Source: Apiosordaria backusii
Taxonomy: Eukaryota > Ascomycota > Sordariomycetes > Sordariales > Lasiosphaeriaceae
Reading direction: 5' to 3'
Assembly (NCBI GenBank): GCA_030549205.1
Contig: JAUKTV010000012.1
Coordinates: 930,001 to 994,000, forward strand
DNA length: 64,000 nt
Below are positions 1 through 11,472 of this stretch, piece after piece (the stretch's first letter is position 1; every line of letters starts with the position of its first letter). A program made the position numbers and the translations under genes. The notes beneath the pieces are model-generated. The model ran no database searches. It was not told the DNA's origin and worked only from the letters and a program-made list of their open reading frames with translations.

Positions 1-1805
1 GCCCATCATTGGAACAACGTGGGTGGTATTATTGCCACTTGCTCGGGGGAGCAACGTGGAAGAGGGAGGTCGATATGTTGATGTTGCCGCGATTGTCGCC
101 GTCCTTAAGAGATACAACGTAGCTTTCGGGATCGACATCGCCCTCAGACGGTAATGGATCAACAAAGTGAGTCGAAAGAGACACGTAGACACCACAGGTG
201 GTCTGCAGTAACAGCAAACTATGAAGGAAAGAAACTGCTCTCGGCACTTGCTCGCGGATAGCTAGGCTCTCTCACGTCGATCTGAAGTCGTCTACTCAGG
301 GAGGAGTGAATACGGAGCAATGAGTCTGCTACCACATTCACTGTACTCCCGAGGAAATAATGGTATACAAAACATACGCATCCATTACTGAAATTCTTTC
401 TTACGGTCATAACAGAAAGCGCAACAACAGACCTCACGCTTGGAAGGTATGAACAAATGGCCGAGAACATACTTGGAACACTCTCTACACTGTCCAGGCT
501 TCCACTCCATAGACCTCGGGAACTCGATGGCACATGCACCTACCTAATGAAGACGCACCTTGATGTGTGGCTAGGTAGGTCCTATCCAACCGGATATCAC
601 TCACCTCTTCATGAGCACACGTAGGCAGACCTGTCGGCGGCTTTCTCTAAGCGTAAATTCCTTCGGCATCACCAAAACGCACCCTCTTGGGCACATGGCA
701 TCTGCCAACCTAACACCCCCCTTTGTCACTCTCTCACACCAACCACCACCTAATATCAACCCGCAAAGCCAAGTTTCTCGACTCCCTTCTTCCACATTCC
801 CAAAACCGCAAATATCTCCTGGAGCCAAGGATACCAAGAACCAACAAAAGAGTCATACTGTAAGCCAAGATGACCGTTAGCGGGCAAGAGGATAGCGGTT
901 ACTTTGATGTTAATATAGAGCCCTATGAAATTCCCGTCATGCCCACCGGCAAAATACAAAGCAACAACAAAAAAGAGCCAAGATGGAATAAAGCTCACAG
1001 CAAAAAAAAGCCAAGCACCTCGCGTAAAAACCTCAATATAACCCAGCCCGTTCCTACCCCAACCAACCGAGAACGCCACGCATAAAGGTTAAATTGACGC
1101 AGATCGAGATTCAGGTGGCTCCACGCTTTCTATTCGCCTTGGCCACTAAAAGCGTCATGAACAGTAAGAAAGAAACATCTCACCCAACTCGGGGTCATCA
1201 TTGCCCGTTGTCCTGGTCTGCAGAAAAAGATGGAAAGGGAACTGAAACGAAAGATAACGGACGAAAATGCGTGTCGGATTATACATCGCTCTTGGAACGG
1301 TCCTCGGTTTTAACCCGTCAAAGCCTGCCCTGAAGAGATTGCCGGGCTTAGCTGTCACAATGAAGAGGCTCTCACAAATATCATGATGGCGCTGGAAAGA
1401 AAACCTCTTTACATCTAGTGCAATATTGGCAGAAGCGAAACGGAAAATGCAAGAATGAACAAGATTCTCACCGGGACCAATTAAATATAGATAATATTTG
1501 CCTTGGTCGAGACCAAAACCGACAGAACTCTCTGGTTATAATAGAAGGAGAAATACGACAACTTTGCCTTGTGACAAAAACACGAAAAAAGTATTAACCT
1601 GCCCACGATGAATGAGATCTGACAGCCCCGGTAGCTACACACTGACACAGATCATTAAACTCGCCAAAACTCGTATTTGAGGCATACGGTACGGACACGT
1701 AAAAGCACGGCAAAGACATGCCAGGTTGCAAAGTGCCTTGCATCCCGCTCCTTGCATTGAGCAAATATTTTCTCTATTTGATCAAAGATGGAGGGAGGAC
1801 TGCCT

Positions 1806-1827
1806 GGGGGGGGGGGGGGGAGGGGGG
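1806..1827. repeat. Poly-G tract
   Basis: Fifteen consecutive G at 1806-1820, one A, then six more G at 1822-1827. It lies in gene-free DNA. Such runs are polymorphic and error-prone in sequencing, so the exact length should not be trusted. Confidence 0.9.
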
Positions 1828-2032
1828 ACGGAGTCGGAGTGGTGATGGTAGTTACTTATCATAAGAGGGAAAAGAATATCCTAACTCCGGAAACGCCGGT
1901 AAAGTACGGAGTAAATCTATCAGGTCTATAGTAAGGGAGACTGATTTCGGATTCTGTGACAGACCCCGATGAACGAAGGCAGAAGTTTCCGAGTTTGTGA
2001 ACACGCTGGTGAGCGTTTGAGGGGCTTGTCTG

Positions 2033-2175
2033 GCAGAAGTCTGTTAGATGAGATCTGTAGCTGTGACTGAGGTGTGTGAGGAGAGGTCTGTACGAAGAGA
2101 TCTGATTCGAAAGGTTTGTATTGGGAGAATTCTGGTCCGAAGTTTCTTGAGGATATGTTTTGAGAAATCTATACT
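2033..2175. repeat. Degenerate ~16-nt tandem pattern
   Basis: Units resembling GAGATCTGATTCGAAA recur with many substitutions (for example GAGAGGTCTGTACGAA and GAATTCTGGTCCGAAG). No coding potential is apparent. The period is approximate and was read by eye. Confidence 0.35.
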
Positions 2176-3439
2176 CGAAACCTGACGTGATATCTAGAGG
2201 CGAGGCTGAGGCTGAGTATCATGATAACTGCTATAATGGACTGTCTCAAGAGCTCGCCACTATTCTTACTTGGCAATTGCTGCTTTAATGTTGTGCTGCG
2301 TTAGTATGACTAGGTGTCATAGTGTTGTTTTGCTCAGAGGCCATCATTCAAGGCTTGAGATGTGCCCTCTTTGAGATCATGTCAACGAGGATGGCTGTGG
2401 GCAACAGCAACAAAAGTCTAGGACAACTACTTGAAATTCCTCAAACCATGTACAAATGACTCGAAGACTCCACATCGTTTACAGTGGATGCGATGACCGA
2501 GTCAGTTGGCGCCTCCTTTGCATGAAGTTATCGCGAGGCACTTGACCATGTCAGGACTGGAAGCAAAAGCACCAGGGAGCACGCCGACTTCTGCTCCTAT
2601 CACCCTGAAGCTGCGAAAGTTCCCAGCAGTACGGCCGAACATCATCAAGTTCAAGAAAAGATTCATCAGGGTCCAAGACACTTGTCCTTGCAAGGCAAAC
2701 GAGGCGTTGGTCAGGATAGACAACCAAAACATCAAGCACTCAAAATAAATGAAAAAGCAGGAAATAAAACCCCGTCATCTGAAACCATCTACATGGTGAT
2801 CTCACCGACGACAAACTAGACAGCGCGAAAACGACAGCCGCGTTGACCGCTTCTTTGGAGCCCGAGACAAACACGCAAAGCGGCAGCTGCTCATCGGTTA
2901 GCAGACAAATCGACAAGTACCCTGTCGCAACATGTCTCGAGTCTGAGAGTGAAGGAAGGGAAAGAGGTCCATGGGGCTGGTATTCAAAAACTTGGATTGA
3001 GCTGGGTATCTTTGAGGTTTGTTGAGCGGCCGCAGATCAACTGATCTCGACCTTTGTATGCACGCAACCGGGTGGGGAGATTTGGCGCGCTTGGCCAGGG
3101 GAGCGGTTTGCTGCTTCCAATACATCTAAGGCCGTAAAGATGGTAACGTCGCACACGGATAGATTCCATTGTTGAGTAGCCGTGTCAAATCTGACAGAAG
3201 GCCGATTTCCTCGCGCGATGTGCGCCTTCGGGCGGATCTCGTCGGTATTGCCAGGGGAACCAACATCGCGCTTTTCCGATCAGGGGATTGGACCACCGAC
3301 GAATGACGGTGATAGGGTTGTGTGGTATCACATCACGTAGCAGGGCAGGCCATGACGACCAGGCGGTGGCACAAGGCGCGCACAGCGAACGCCACCAAGA
3401 TGAGAGCGAAAGACATTCCGATCCCTTAATGCCACGCTT

Positions 3440-5178
3440 TTAACAGTCGCATCGCCCATACCAGCGTGGGAATGAGACAATGTCTCGCACCGTTTGAACC
3501 CCCGACAGATAGCTCAACAGCCGATCGAAGCCCAAGCCAAACCCACCGTGCGGAGGGCATCCCCATCGACGCAGGTCAGCATACCACTGAAGGCCGTTTC
3601 CAGAATCGTCCTCGGATGCAGTTTCTGACGGAGACTTGATGATGCCCTGGCGCGTCATAATGTCCAACAGAGGCTCCAGTTGGTGTTCACGCATCGACCC
3701 ACCCGCAATTTCGCAGAGTTCGGGAACAAGCAAGTCGAAACAATCGACCGTGACTCTAGAAGAGTCCTCGGAGCCGGATCCCTGGGTCGGGCGCATGTAG
3801 AAGGCCTTGATATCACGGGGGTAGTTGGTGACGAAGACTGGCCTGTCTTTGCCGACCGTGGAGGCGATGAACTTCTCATGCTCAGACTGCAGCCCAGCGC
3901 CCCAGACTGGTTTGTGCTCGAACTTGTCTTCATGCTGCTTCAGAAGCTCGATAGCCTCCGTATATGTTATACGGGGCCAGTTTGGCTGCATCAGACCTTC
4001 CCAACGGCGGGCCACCTCATCAGCTGGAGACAGATCTTGGCCGAAATGGGGAGTCCGCAGAAGGAGTGATTTGACGGTATCTGATAGGTAAAGATCGGTG
4101 CTGAGTTGCCGCAGCATGTTCTCAGCGAGGTCCATGACGGAACCCATGTCGTCAACAAAGCTCATTTCTGCTTCCAGCATGTAGAATTCGCTAAGATGCC
4201 TTGATGTGTCGCTCTGTTCGGCGCGGAATACAGGGGACAGGGTCCAAACATTGCCGACTGACTGGGCAAGGGCCTCAAGGTGAAGTTGAGTTGATACCGT
4301 GAGATACTTTTTGGAACGGAAGAAAGAGTTTTGTGGATCAGCATTCTCCTTTCCAGGGTGCTCGGCCGCTTCACTGGCCGGGTTCAAGGTGAAAACCTCG
4401 CCCGCACCTTCACAATCGGACGATGTGATGATGGGCGGGTGTGTCTGCACAAACGACTGGTGAGCAAAAAACTGAGTCAAGGAAGTTACGGCTTCGGACC
4501 GCAATCTCAACAAGAGAGCATTCAGTGGTGTTCTCGGCCGCAAGTGCGGTATGGTACGAAGGTACTCGGGCGTCTGATATTTCTTTTGGATAGGAAATGT
4601 CTAAAGAGCAAACTGTCAAAATACCCTTCTTGGGACCGGCGTGCGTGTATATGCCATTGGAGCCACGTACCTTGGCATCTGAAGGACCCAAGACCTTTAC
4701 CTCCCTGACTTGCAACTCGTGACTCTGTGCAGCACCAGGAGAAGCAACCCAGGAGCCGGTGAGTCGGACGGCCGCGCCGACAGTCAGGCTACAGATATCG
4801 GAATCAGCAAGATGAACAACCGAGACAGAGGTATCGGAATGATTGCTCCCACCCTTCAGCCAGACCGGACTCGACAACGGCCTGCAGAGGATCCAGCGAT
4901 GAGCCATCACCAAGCGAGACAAAGCGCCAGGCCTTCATGCCCCGGACAGACCGAACATAGCCGTTGACCACGACATCATCGACCTTTTCCTGGGGTTTCC
5001 ATTTCAGCAGCTGAGAAATGGGACGGGCTGGCTGTGCCGTTGCCGGTGCTGGTGTTGCGGTTGCTTGGTGTGATAGACAACGGCGGGAGCGGTGACTCGG
5101 GCGCGAGAGCAGTGAGATACGCGAGACAAGGGGGCTCGCTGATGGCCGCAGAGCAAACCCCAGGACGGAGGGCCGCAT
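3440..5178 (-). CDS. SLM5: Asparaginyl-tRNA synthetase, mitochondrial
   Basis: Class II aminoacyl-tRNA synthetase that charges tRNA-Asn, here probably for mitochondrial translation. The model is complement(3440..4600, 4671..4788, 4853..5178), 534 residues, with introns of 70 and 64 bp. The first ~45 residues are Arg/Ser-rich and lack acidic residues, as in a mitochondrial presequence. An OB-fold anticodon-binding domain follows at about 55-145 (VVVNGYVRSVRG...). The class II core has motif 2 near 273-292 (FRAEQSDTSRHLSEF) and motif 3 near 503-518 (GLGFDRLLSYLSG). The start is fixed by an in-frame TGA only two codons upstream of the ATG. The motif 2 and motif 3 pattern fits AsnRS rather than AspRS or LysRS. 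It is divergent from the PARG-like gene, separated by about 1.7 kb. A cytosolic AsnRS would be longer and lack the presequence. Confidence 0.9.
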
Positions 5179-6842
5179 TGCTCAGATCTCAGCAGTGAAT
5201 GAGGTAGAGTGAACAAAGTAACAGAATTCCAGATGCAGCGAGGTGCATCCCGTCCGTCGTCCACACACCTGCAGTTTGATAATCCTAACCCTAAAAAGCT
5301 CTCCCGAAAACCTGGAGCTTGCCTGGTCTTGGCATTTGTACTAAAAAGAGTGGGGAGCGGGGAGTGGGGAGTGGGGGCAGAGCTGGAGAAGAGTGGAGCC
5401 CTCAAGGTACCCGGTCCCGTCCCATCTTTGATCCGAACATCACCCGCACCTCACCTGCCGTTCTCGAGACGTCTCTTGGGCATGATTGGTCGGAGTTCTT
5501 GCCTGTCACCACATCACCTGGCACGCCTGGCTGCCACCGTCACTGACAGCGTGCCATCCAACCACTAATTATGGCATCAACCTCAAAAGGGTGAAGCCTC
5601 ATGCAACCCGTCGATATCGAAATACGCTCACGCTCTCACGCTCTCACACTCTCACACTTCTGGAAATCTCCGCTGCGTGTTCGACCAGTCTTCTCCCGCC
5701 CCATTCGCGGCCCCGTCTGCAGAGGCGGGTGTGCCATTCTTTTCTCAGCTTCCATCTCCAACTATCCCTTTTCCGAGCCCTTCTCATGGCGATCACTGCC
5801 CCGCTCCCGACACTGACCCCCCCCCCCCCCCCCCCTAGAAGCAGCCCCGCGAGGCAATAGTCCGTCATGGAAGTGTCAGACATGCAGCATTTCGCATCTT
5901 TTTGCTGTTTGGGCAAACATCCACCCCCCCCCCCACGGCCCGGGTGTCGATCCTGTATTGCTCATAGATCCTCGAGGAATTGCCGTCTCATTAGATCGAA
6001 AAAGAGGAGGGTGCTGGCCTTTGCTCATGTCTTGCTCTCATTGGCCTTCACCGCAACTGCAAGAGCTGGGTGTGGTCTATTGGTTTCAGCAGCTGCCCGG
6101 GGTTCACTTCGGGCTCGATGAACTATCTCTGGCCGCTCGTGTGCCATGTATATCTCCTCTGGTCTACTTGGCACGCCCACGCGCGGCGAGCGACATGGCC
6201 AGGGAGCGCGGGGCAAGAGACGGGTCCATGTCTTTGGTCCCAAGAGGCGCTGGAATACCAGATTGACTCAGACTCAAGATGGCGCACTCGATGCGACACA
6301 GCAGACACTTGCAATTCCCAGAGTCTCGGCAGCTTGCGTCGGCCTGAGGACCATGGCTTTACAGCTTGGGCTTGTCCTCCGTCACAAGGTCCCGGCTTTC
6401 CGTGGACCTGTGAGCTTTTGCGGTGTGTCGGTGCCGGGCCATGTCTGAAGCTCTGCTCAAGGGGGTCAATGTCGAGTTGCTCGCTGACGAAACAAGTGTT
6501 TTGGCTCTTTCTTTTCCTTTTTGCATGTTTCAAACCGTCGAGTTACACGGGAAAAAAAGAGGGTTCTCCTGCACAGGGGCACATGGACTCGGGCAAGCAA
6601 CAAGGTTGCCATCCCAGGCCGCTGTCGTCTTGTGGGCTTTGGAGATCTCGGACTTGCTGCTGTCATTGGCACCTATAAAGCAGCTGGATCCCTCCCAGCT
6701 CGGATCTGCTTTCAATTTGTTCATCAGCAGCAAGCCAAAGCAACAGCCTGAACCAGAACTCGGGATTGGTTTGGTCAAGCCGTACCGTCTCTCTCAGGAC
6801 TTCAACCTGTCTGCTTTCTCCGCCCACAGCAAACCGCATACA
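5179..6842. other. Intergenic region between divergent genes
   Basis: No gene was recognised. The region serves as the upstream DNA of both the AsnRS gene (-) and the PARG-like gene (+). It contains two long C runs (5817-5835 and 5924-5934). The frame of the PARG-like start codon stays open far upstream, but that part looks like ordinary leader sequence. Confidence 0.6.
5817..5934. repeat. Paired poly-C tracts
   Basis: A run of 19 C at 5817-5835 and a run of 11 C at 5924-5934, about 90 bp apart, both in the shared upstream region of the AsnRS and PARG-like genes. On the minus strand these are G runs. Their lengths are likely to be unreliable. Confidence 0.9.
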
Positions 6843-7960
6843 ATGCCTTCTTCAAACCCCAAATCCTCCAAGCCCAAGCCTTCCGAGGTTGCGTCAGAGA
6901 CGAAGAAGTACTACACCCCTTTGATCAAACACGAGTACGCAGACAGATGGCAGACCTGCTCCTACATCTGCCGTCAGCCCTTGGTAGATATCCAGTTCGA
7001 AGACAGGCCTCTTAGCGTGCAAGCCCCCGTCTTCTGTAAGTACAACGCTCCACTGCCGGACACCATGTCATACAGCATGCTAACCCGAACTCAGTCGTGT
7101 CCATCGGCGACCCGGTTGACGTGACGATGAGCTGGCAGTCCCAATCGGGGACTTCTATCCCCTTCATTTGCGCGGCAAACGACAGGCGCCCCGGCGGAGA
7201 CTGGGAGACCGGGGCCGTTGGTTACGAGGAACGCCTCTGCCGACGAAGCACCCTTGCAGCAGCCTTGGCTACCCCAGGGCAGGGTTCCGACCACAACGAC
7301 CACTATCCCATTCCCATCTGCGCCGGGATCATGTCTCAGGATGTTGGCAGGTGTTTTGATCTGTTTCTTGATAAAGGCTCCTTGCTAACACAGGCCACAG
7401 TTATCTTCCGAGGGCCCCACGATAAGTACGAGAAGCTCCCTGCGGAGCATTGGCGATCTCTTCCGGTTGTCTCGGTCCCACCACCACGGTGGCCCAAATT
7501 GACGCAGAACGGCACTAAATATTCTTTTGCCGACGAACGGGAGATGGTCAGGGACAAGCTCCGAGGGGCCCTTCGCATCTGCGCCTACTACCGCTACGAT
7601 ACTGTCGTGATTGGGGATTTTGGGCTGGGGAATGGCTACCGGAACCCACCACAAGAGCTGGCCGAGCTTTGGCGGGAGGTGTTCCTTTACGACCCCGACC
7701 TCCGGGGCCGTATCCGATACGTCATGTTTGTCTTTGAGGATCCCGCTCAAAGCACCATGCAGCTTATCCTCGACGAGATGGTCAAGAAGGCTAAAGGGGG
7801 CTCGTCCGGCAAATCCAAAACCAAGGGCAGCTCAAGTTCATCCAACAGCAACTGCCCCACCGACTTTCAGATCTTCAGTCAAGTGTTCGACAATACTGAG
7901 ATTCAGAGAGTGATCTCGCAGCCGGATGCGAGATATGGACTAGACAATCTTCTTGTCTAA
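6843..7960 (+). CDS. Microbial-type PARG-like macrodomain protein (DUF2263/TIGR02452-like)
   Basis: Probable poly(ADP-ribose) glycohydrolase-like protein of the macrodomain superfamily. The preferred model is join(6843..7035, 7095..7346, 7401..7960), 334 residues. Family landmarks in order: a PGGDWETGAVGYEERLCRRSTL-like block (positions 7191-7256) where the family has its PGGG...QEE catalytic loop; a YPI segment; SQDVVIFRG, matching the S-P-x-V-x-V-F-R segment; and GDFGLGNGYRNPP, matching the G-x-x-G-x-G-x-x-x-N-x-P segment. The catalytic loop is altered: the third Gly is Asp and the Gln before the Glu pair is Tyr, though both Glu residues remain. Intron 1 (59 bp) is a normal GT-AG. Intron 2 is best read as GC-AG (54 bp); a 51-bp GT-AG reading (7343..7393) also stays in frame but puts one extra residue in the conserved segment. 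A Ser/Lys-rich linker lies near the C-terminus. Catalytic activity is uncertain. Confidence 0.75.
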
Positions 7961-10740
7961 GTTTTCCTACACGGTCAAAAGGCGTTTGGAGTGCGGTCGA
8001 TCTAAAATCATTTGCGGGTTATGCCAGCATTTGTAAGAGTACGCAACAAAAACTCCAATGTTTTCTGCTATTTGGGGGTTCCCCCATTTTTGGTTTCTTC
8101 ACATTGCTCTTCTTATGTTTCTGTTCCATCACATCACAGCATGCTGGATTGGCAGCTTGGCTGTAGGCGTTGGCCATGGTGGGGTTGGTACTACATCATT
8201 CATCATTGTCCTAATATCGTGTGTTCTCAGCGGCAAAAATAATACCGTATTCATCCTCACATTCCTGCCCCTCCCTTGGGTGCCCCGTGTCTACACTAGC
8301 AGGAACTCTCACTGCTGACAACAGCGCATCCCACTGACAAGAGCCCCGAGAGCCTGGACCTTGGGCCGCGGGCCGAAAAGGGTTTCCTGACCGGGTGGAC
8401 GGCAATGACAGTACCATGGAACAGGAAAAAAGGCAGTCAGACGGACGCACCCCACCCTTGGCGATTTGACAGCTCTGCAGGTTGGCTCGACATCACTGTG
8501 TGGCCACTGGCTGTCACATATTTCTTGGACAAGGGGCAAGACATTGTGGTCTGCATGAGATTCTATGGAAAGACTGACGATGATTGGTGTCAGGGGAAAC
8601 CGGGCAAGAATGCGCGAGATTCCTTGAAAGGCCACGGTGGCGAACGCATTACGCATGCTTGAACCTTCACCGAGCCTGCTGGTTTGGGGTGGAACTGCAG
8701 GTTATTCTCTTGCGGCATGCTCAAGCGATAATGCGAGGGAGTCCAGCGAGGGGAAAAAGAACATACAGGACGACATTCACAACCACAAACAACCCCTGCC
8801 CTGTGCGCATGTGATATCGAAGTCTGTGGAGGGGCATGGTTCGACGCAAAAGCCCGGGCGAATAGGAGATGGCGGTGTGAAGCAAGGAGGCTGTCATGTT
8901 TGCTTTGGGACGTACATAGCAGCTGCATGGGGAGGTGCATTGCATATACACTAGCGCTCCAAGCAAGGCATGTCGAGGAGAATGCACATATCCGCTTCCG
9001 TACCACAACCTACCTTATCTTCCCTTCCCACATCGCCCTCCCCGCCGCATCTATGTCATCCCATATATACCTCTCCGGGGACTTTGACCCCTCAGCTCTT
9101 CGGGCGCCGGCGTATCCCCGGGATTCACATTTTACGAGTCCTCTTCTATCATTTGTCCCTTGAAGCTGGCTCTTCGGCACAGTGCGTCATTCTCGTACGA
9201 GCAAACAATTGCACCTTTTCAAGACCCCTCATTTGGGAGCCACGAAACCAGGAGAACTCGAAAAGCCACGTTCAAGACAGGTCCTACAAAAGTTATGCCT
9301 GTGTCACGTTTCACCCGGCGAGTCGATAGCCGCGTGTTGTGTATGTGTATCATCGCACCGACATAAAAGTCAAAGAGAAATAAGAGTTCGGTACCGCATT
9401 GTATGGGACCATGGGTTGCTGCGTTCGGATGTCTGAGATCGAGTAACGCAGATCGTAAACAGGGAAGGAAAGAATTGCGATTTCTTTACCGCTCTCAATT
9501 TTGGTACGATGCCGACGTAGGCACACTGCAGCAAATAGGACCTCTTTGTTTTCTTTTCTCGCCTGTCTTCGGAAAGCTTTCATCAAGCATCCCCTCAATG
9601 GCAGCTGGAACAGCTGTATAGCTGCCCAAATGGAAGCTAACAGACTGCCCAAAACGCCTTGCAGAGAAAAGCAAACATGCCCGGACAAAAGACAAAACAA
9701 CGGTACAACTTACAACCTCACCATCTTATACACAAACCCCCTCTTTAGCTCTAGAACCCCTTTCCCGCCTCTCACCCATCCCCAATCATCCTGATCAATT
9801 TCACCATATCACCCCGAACTCAACCCGGAAAAAGCAAACATGTCTTTCTTCCCTTCCCCTACCTACCACATGACCCAACCACCTCTCACTAATGCAGCTA
9901 CAAACCCAAACTGCAGCATCGGAAAAGCCAGGTATCTGATATCTCACATCACATCTCACAACTTTTTCTACCTTTGTTTGCTCTCTGCATTTTCTGCGTG
10001 CAGCTAATCCTGCTAGCTCATTGCCTCACGCCCCGCCAATAAGACATGGACAAGACATCAAAAGAAGAAAAACAATATCTCGGGTCGGCTCCCTGGATGT
10101 GAACTAGGCATGGAAAAGAGGCAAGAGGCGAGCCGAGACTGCGGAAGATGCCATACCTGACAGCCGAGAAGCCGAGTAGGATTTTGGAAGGGTGCCGGTG
10201 TCGGCGTGTAAAGAAGGAACAAGAAAAAGAAAAGAAAAGAAATGGGGACGGTCAAGCCCAGCTGAGATGGAGGAGGATGGAAGCAAGGTGAGTTCAATCA
10301 GGGAACTAACATTTGCTGAGCAGCAATGACACATTGGACTCAAAGTCCCATGCAAGGCCAGCCGCCACCCTCTCTCATCACAATATTCACCCGAAACACT
10401 CCCTTACAGCGCCCACTGCATACACTAAACAAGCCTTCACACCCACTCGCCCTAACCAAGGTACTCCAACTATTCACCATTCACTCACCAGCCTCACTCA
10501 CTCCCCGACTACTCACTCACCCAACCCCCCCCCGCCCAACCCACTCAAACCTCCTCACGCCCTCAGTAAAATCATGCATCCGCCCACCCCTTTCACACCC
10601 AATCCAAGTAAATACCAACTACAACCACATCGACCACTTAGTGCTCAACCAGCCATAGCTGTGAATTTGACACAAAAAAACACAAACCCAACCGCAACCA
10701 TCCTGACATCAATCATGCTTCCAGCACCTGAGATGTGAAC

Positions 10741-11100
10741 AAACCTGTGGCCAACGTAATGGTGTATTACTAGGCCTACATACCTTACCGAGTTGTGACA
10801 AACTTTGCATCTAAACGGTACCTCGGTTAGTAGTGTATTTAGGGTCAAAGCTAAACTATGACTGAGTCGTGTCCAGATTTTGGTTACCTACACTGTAATT
10901 GGGCTTGTAGCTCGGTTATTGCACAGCTAGTGCTATGCTAGAGTTGTATTTAGACCACACTTAGAGTTCACCTGTGTGACTACTTGTAGATCGGTTATGG
11001 TTCAGTTTAGTCAGGTCTAATTCATGGTTTCGCTGTAGCTTGTATATCGCATTGTAGTGTGGTGTATCGACGTACGCCTGAGAAACGGGTCCGCCGTGTA
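10741..11100. other. TpA-rich, possibly RIP-mutated island
   Basis: This ~360-bp stretch differs sharply from its C/A-rich flanks: T-rich and full of TpA, with roughly twice as many TpA as ApT steps by hand count across 10.8-11.08 kb. Excess TpA is a signature of repeat-induced point mutation (RIP), which converts CpA to TpA in duplicated DNA of many Sordariomycetes. There are no open frames of note and no clear terminal repeats. A short relic of a transposon or LTR is one explanation; chance composition is another. Confidence 0.4.
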
Positions 11101-11451
11101 GGTGTTGCAAGCAAACCTCATCACCAAATCGCAAAGACAACCAAACCCCAACAGTGCAAAAAAACATCACCAATATCAATCATTTTTTGGTATCTACTCT
11201 TTCAAGCACTCACCCTCCTCTCCCTCCCCTCATCCTACCCTTTACACCCCTCTACCTAACTCCCCATCACCCCCTCAACCAACCCCCCAACCTGGTACTA
11301 CCAATAACTCGGCCTCAACCCCGTAAACCCCGCCAACGCTCCCCCATCACCATCCTTATCCTCCCTCTTCCTCTGCCCCGTCAACTATATCATCACAATC
11401 ACTGTCAGCCTTTCATCCACACTTCATAAAACAACATCCCATGATAACTAA

Positions 11452-11472
11452 CATCATCATCATCATCATCAT
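11452..11472. repeat. (CAT)7 microsatellite
   Basis: Seven perfect CAT units directly abut the stop codon of SEC24, in its 3' flank. Confidence 0.85.

Larger units (their letters stand above)
1..3439. other. Gene-poor left flank
   Basis: No reading frame here shows a recognisable domain, and none of the short frames joins into a convincing spliced gene. The stretch holds a run of 15 G at 1806-1820, a degenerate short tandem pattern near 2030-2175, and many unremarkable short open frames. The last few hundred bases are the downstream flank of the asparaginyl-tRNA synthetase gene. A poorly conserved or non-coding transcript cannot be excluded. Confidence 0.6.
7961..11472. other. Large gene-free interval
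   Basis: No gene was recognised in 3.5 kb. About 8.0-10.3 kb is mixed sequence with short meaningless frames. About 10.31-10.74 and 11.10-11.50 kb are strongly C/A-rich and G-poor on the plus strand. A TpA-rich island lies between those two stretches. The right end is the 3' flank of SEC24. Confidence 0.6.

Noticed and set aside
29..247. Minus-strand 72-residue frame with a signal-peptide-like start
   Set aside because: It begins at GTG rather than ATG and has no recognised domain. It could be an exon of a gene continuing beyond the window, but nothing supports that.
2502..2748. Overlapping ~80-codon frames on both strands
   Set aside because: No recognisable protein on either strand and no convincing splice partners.
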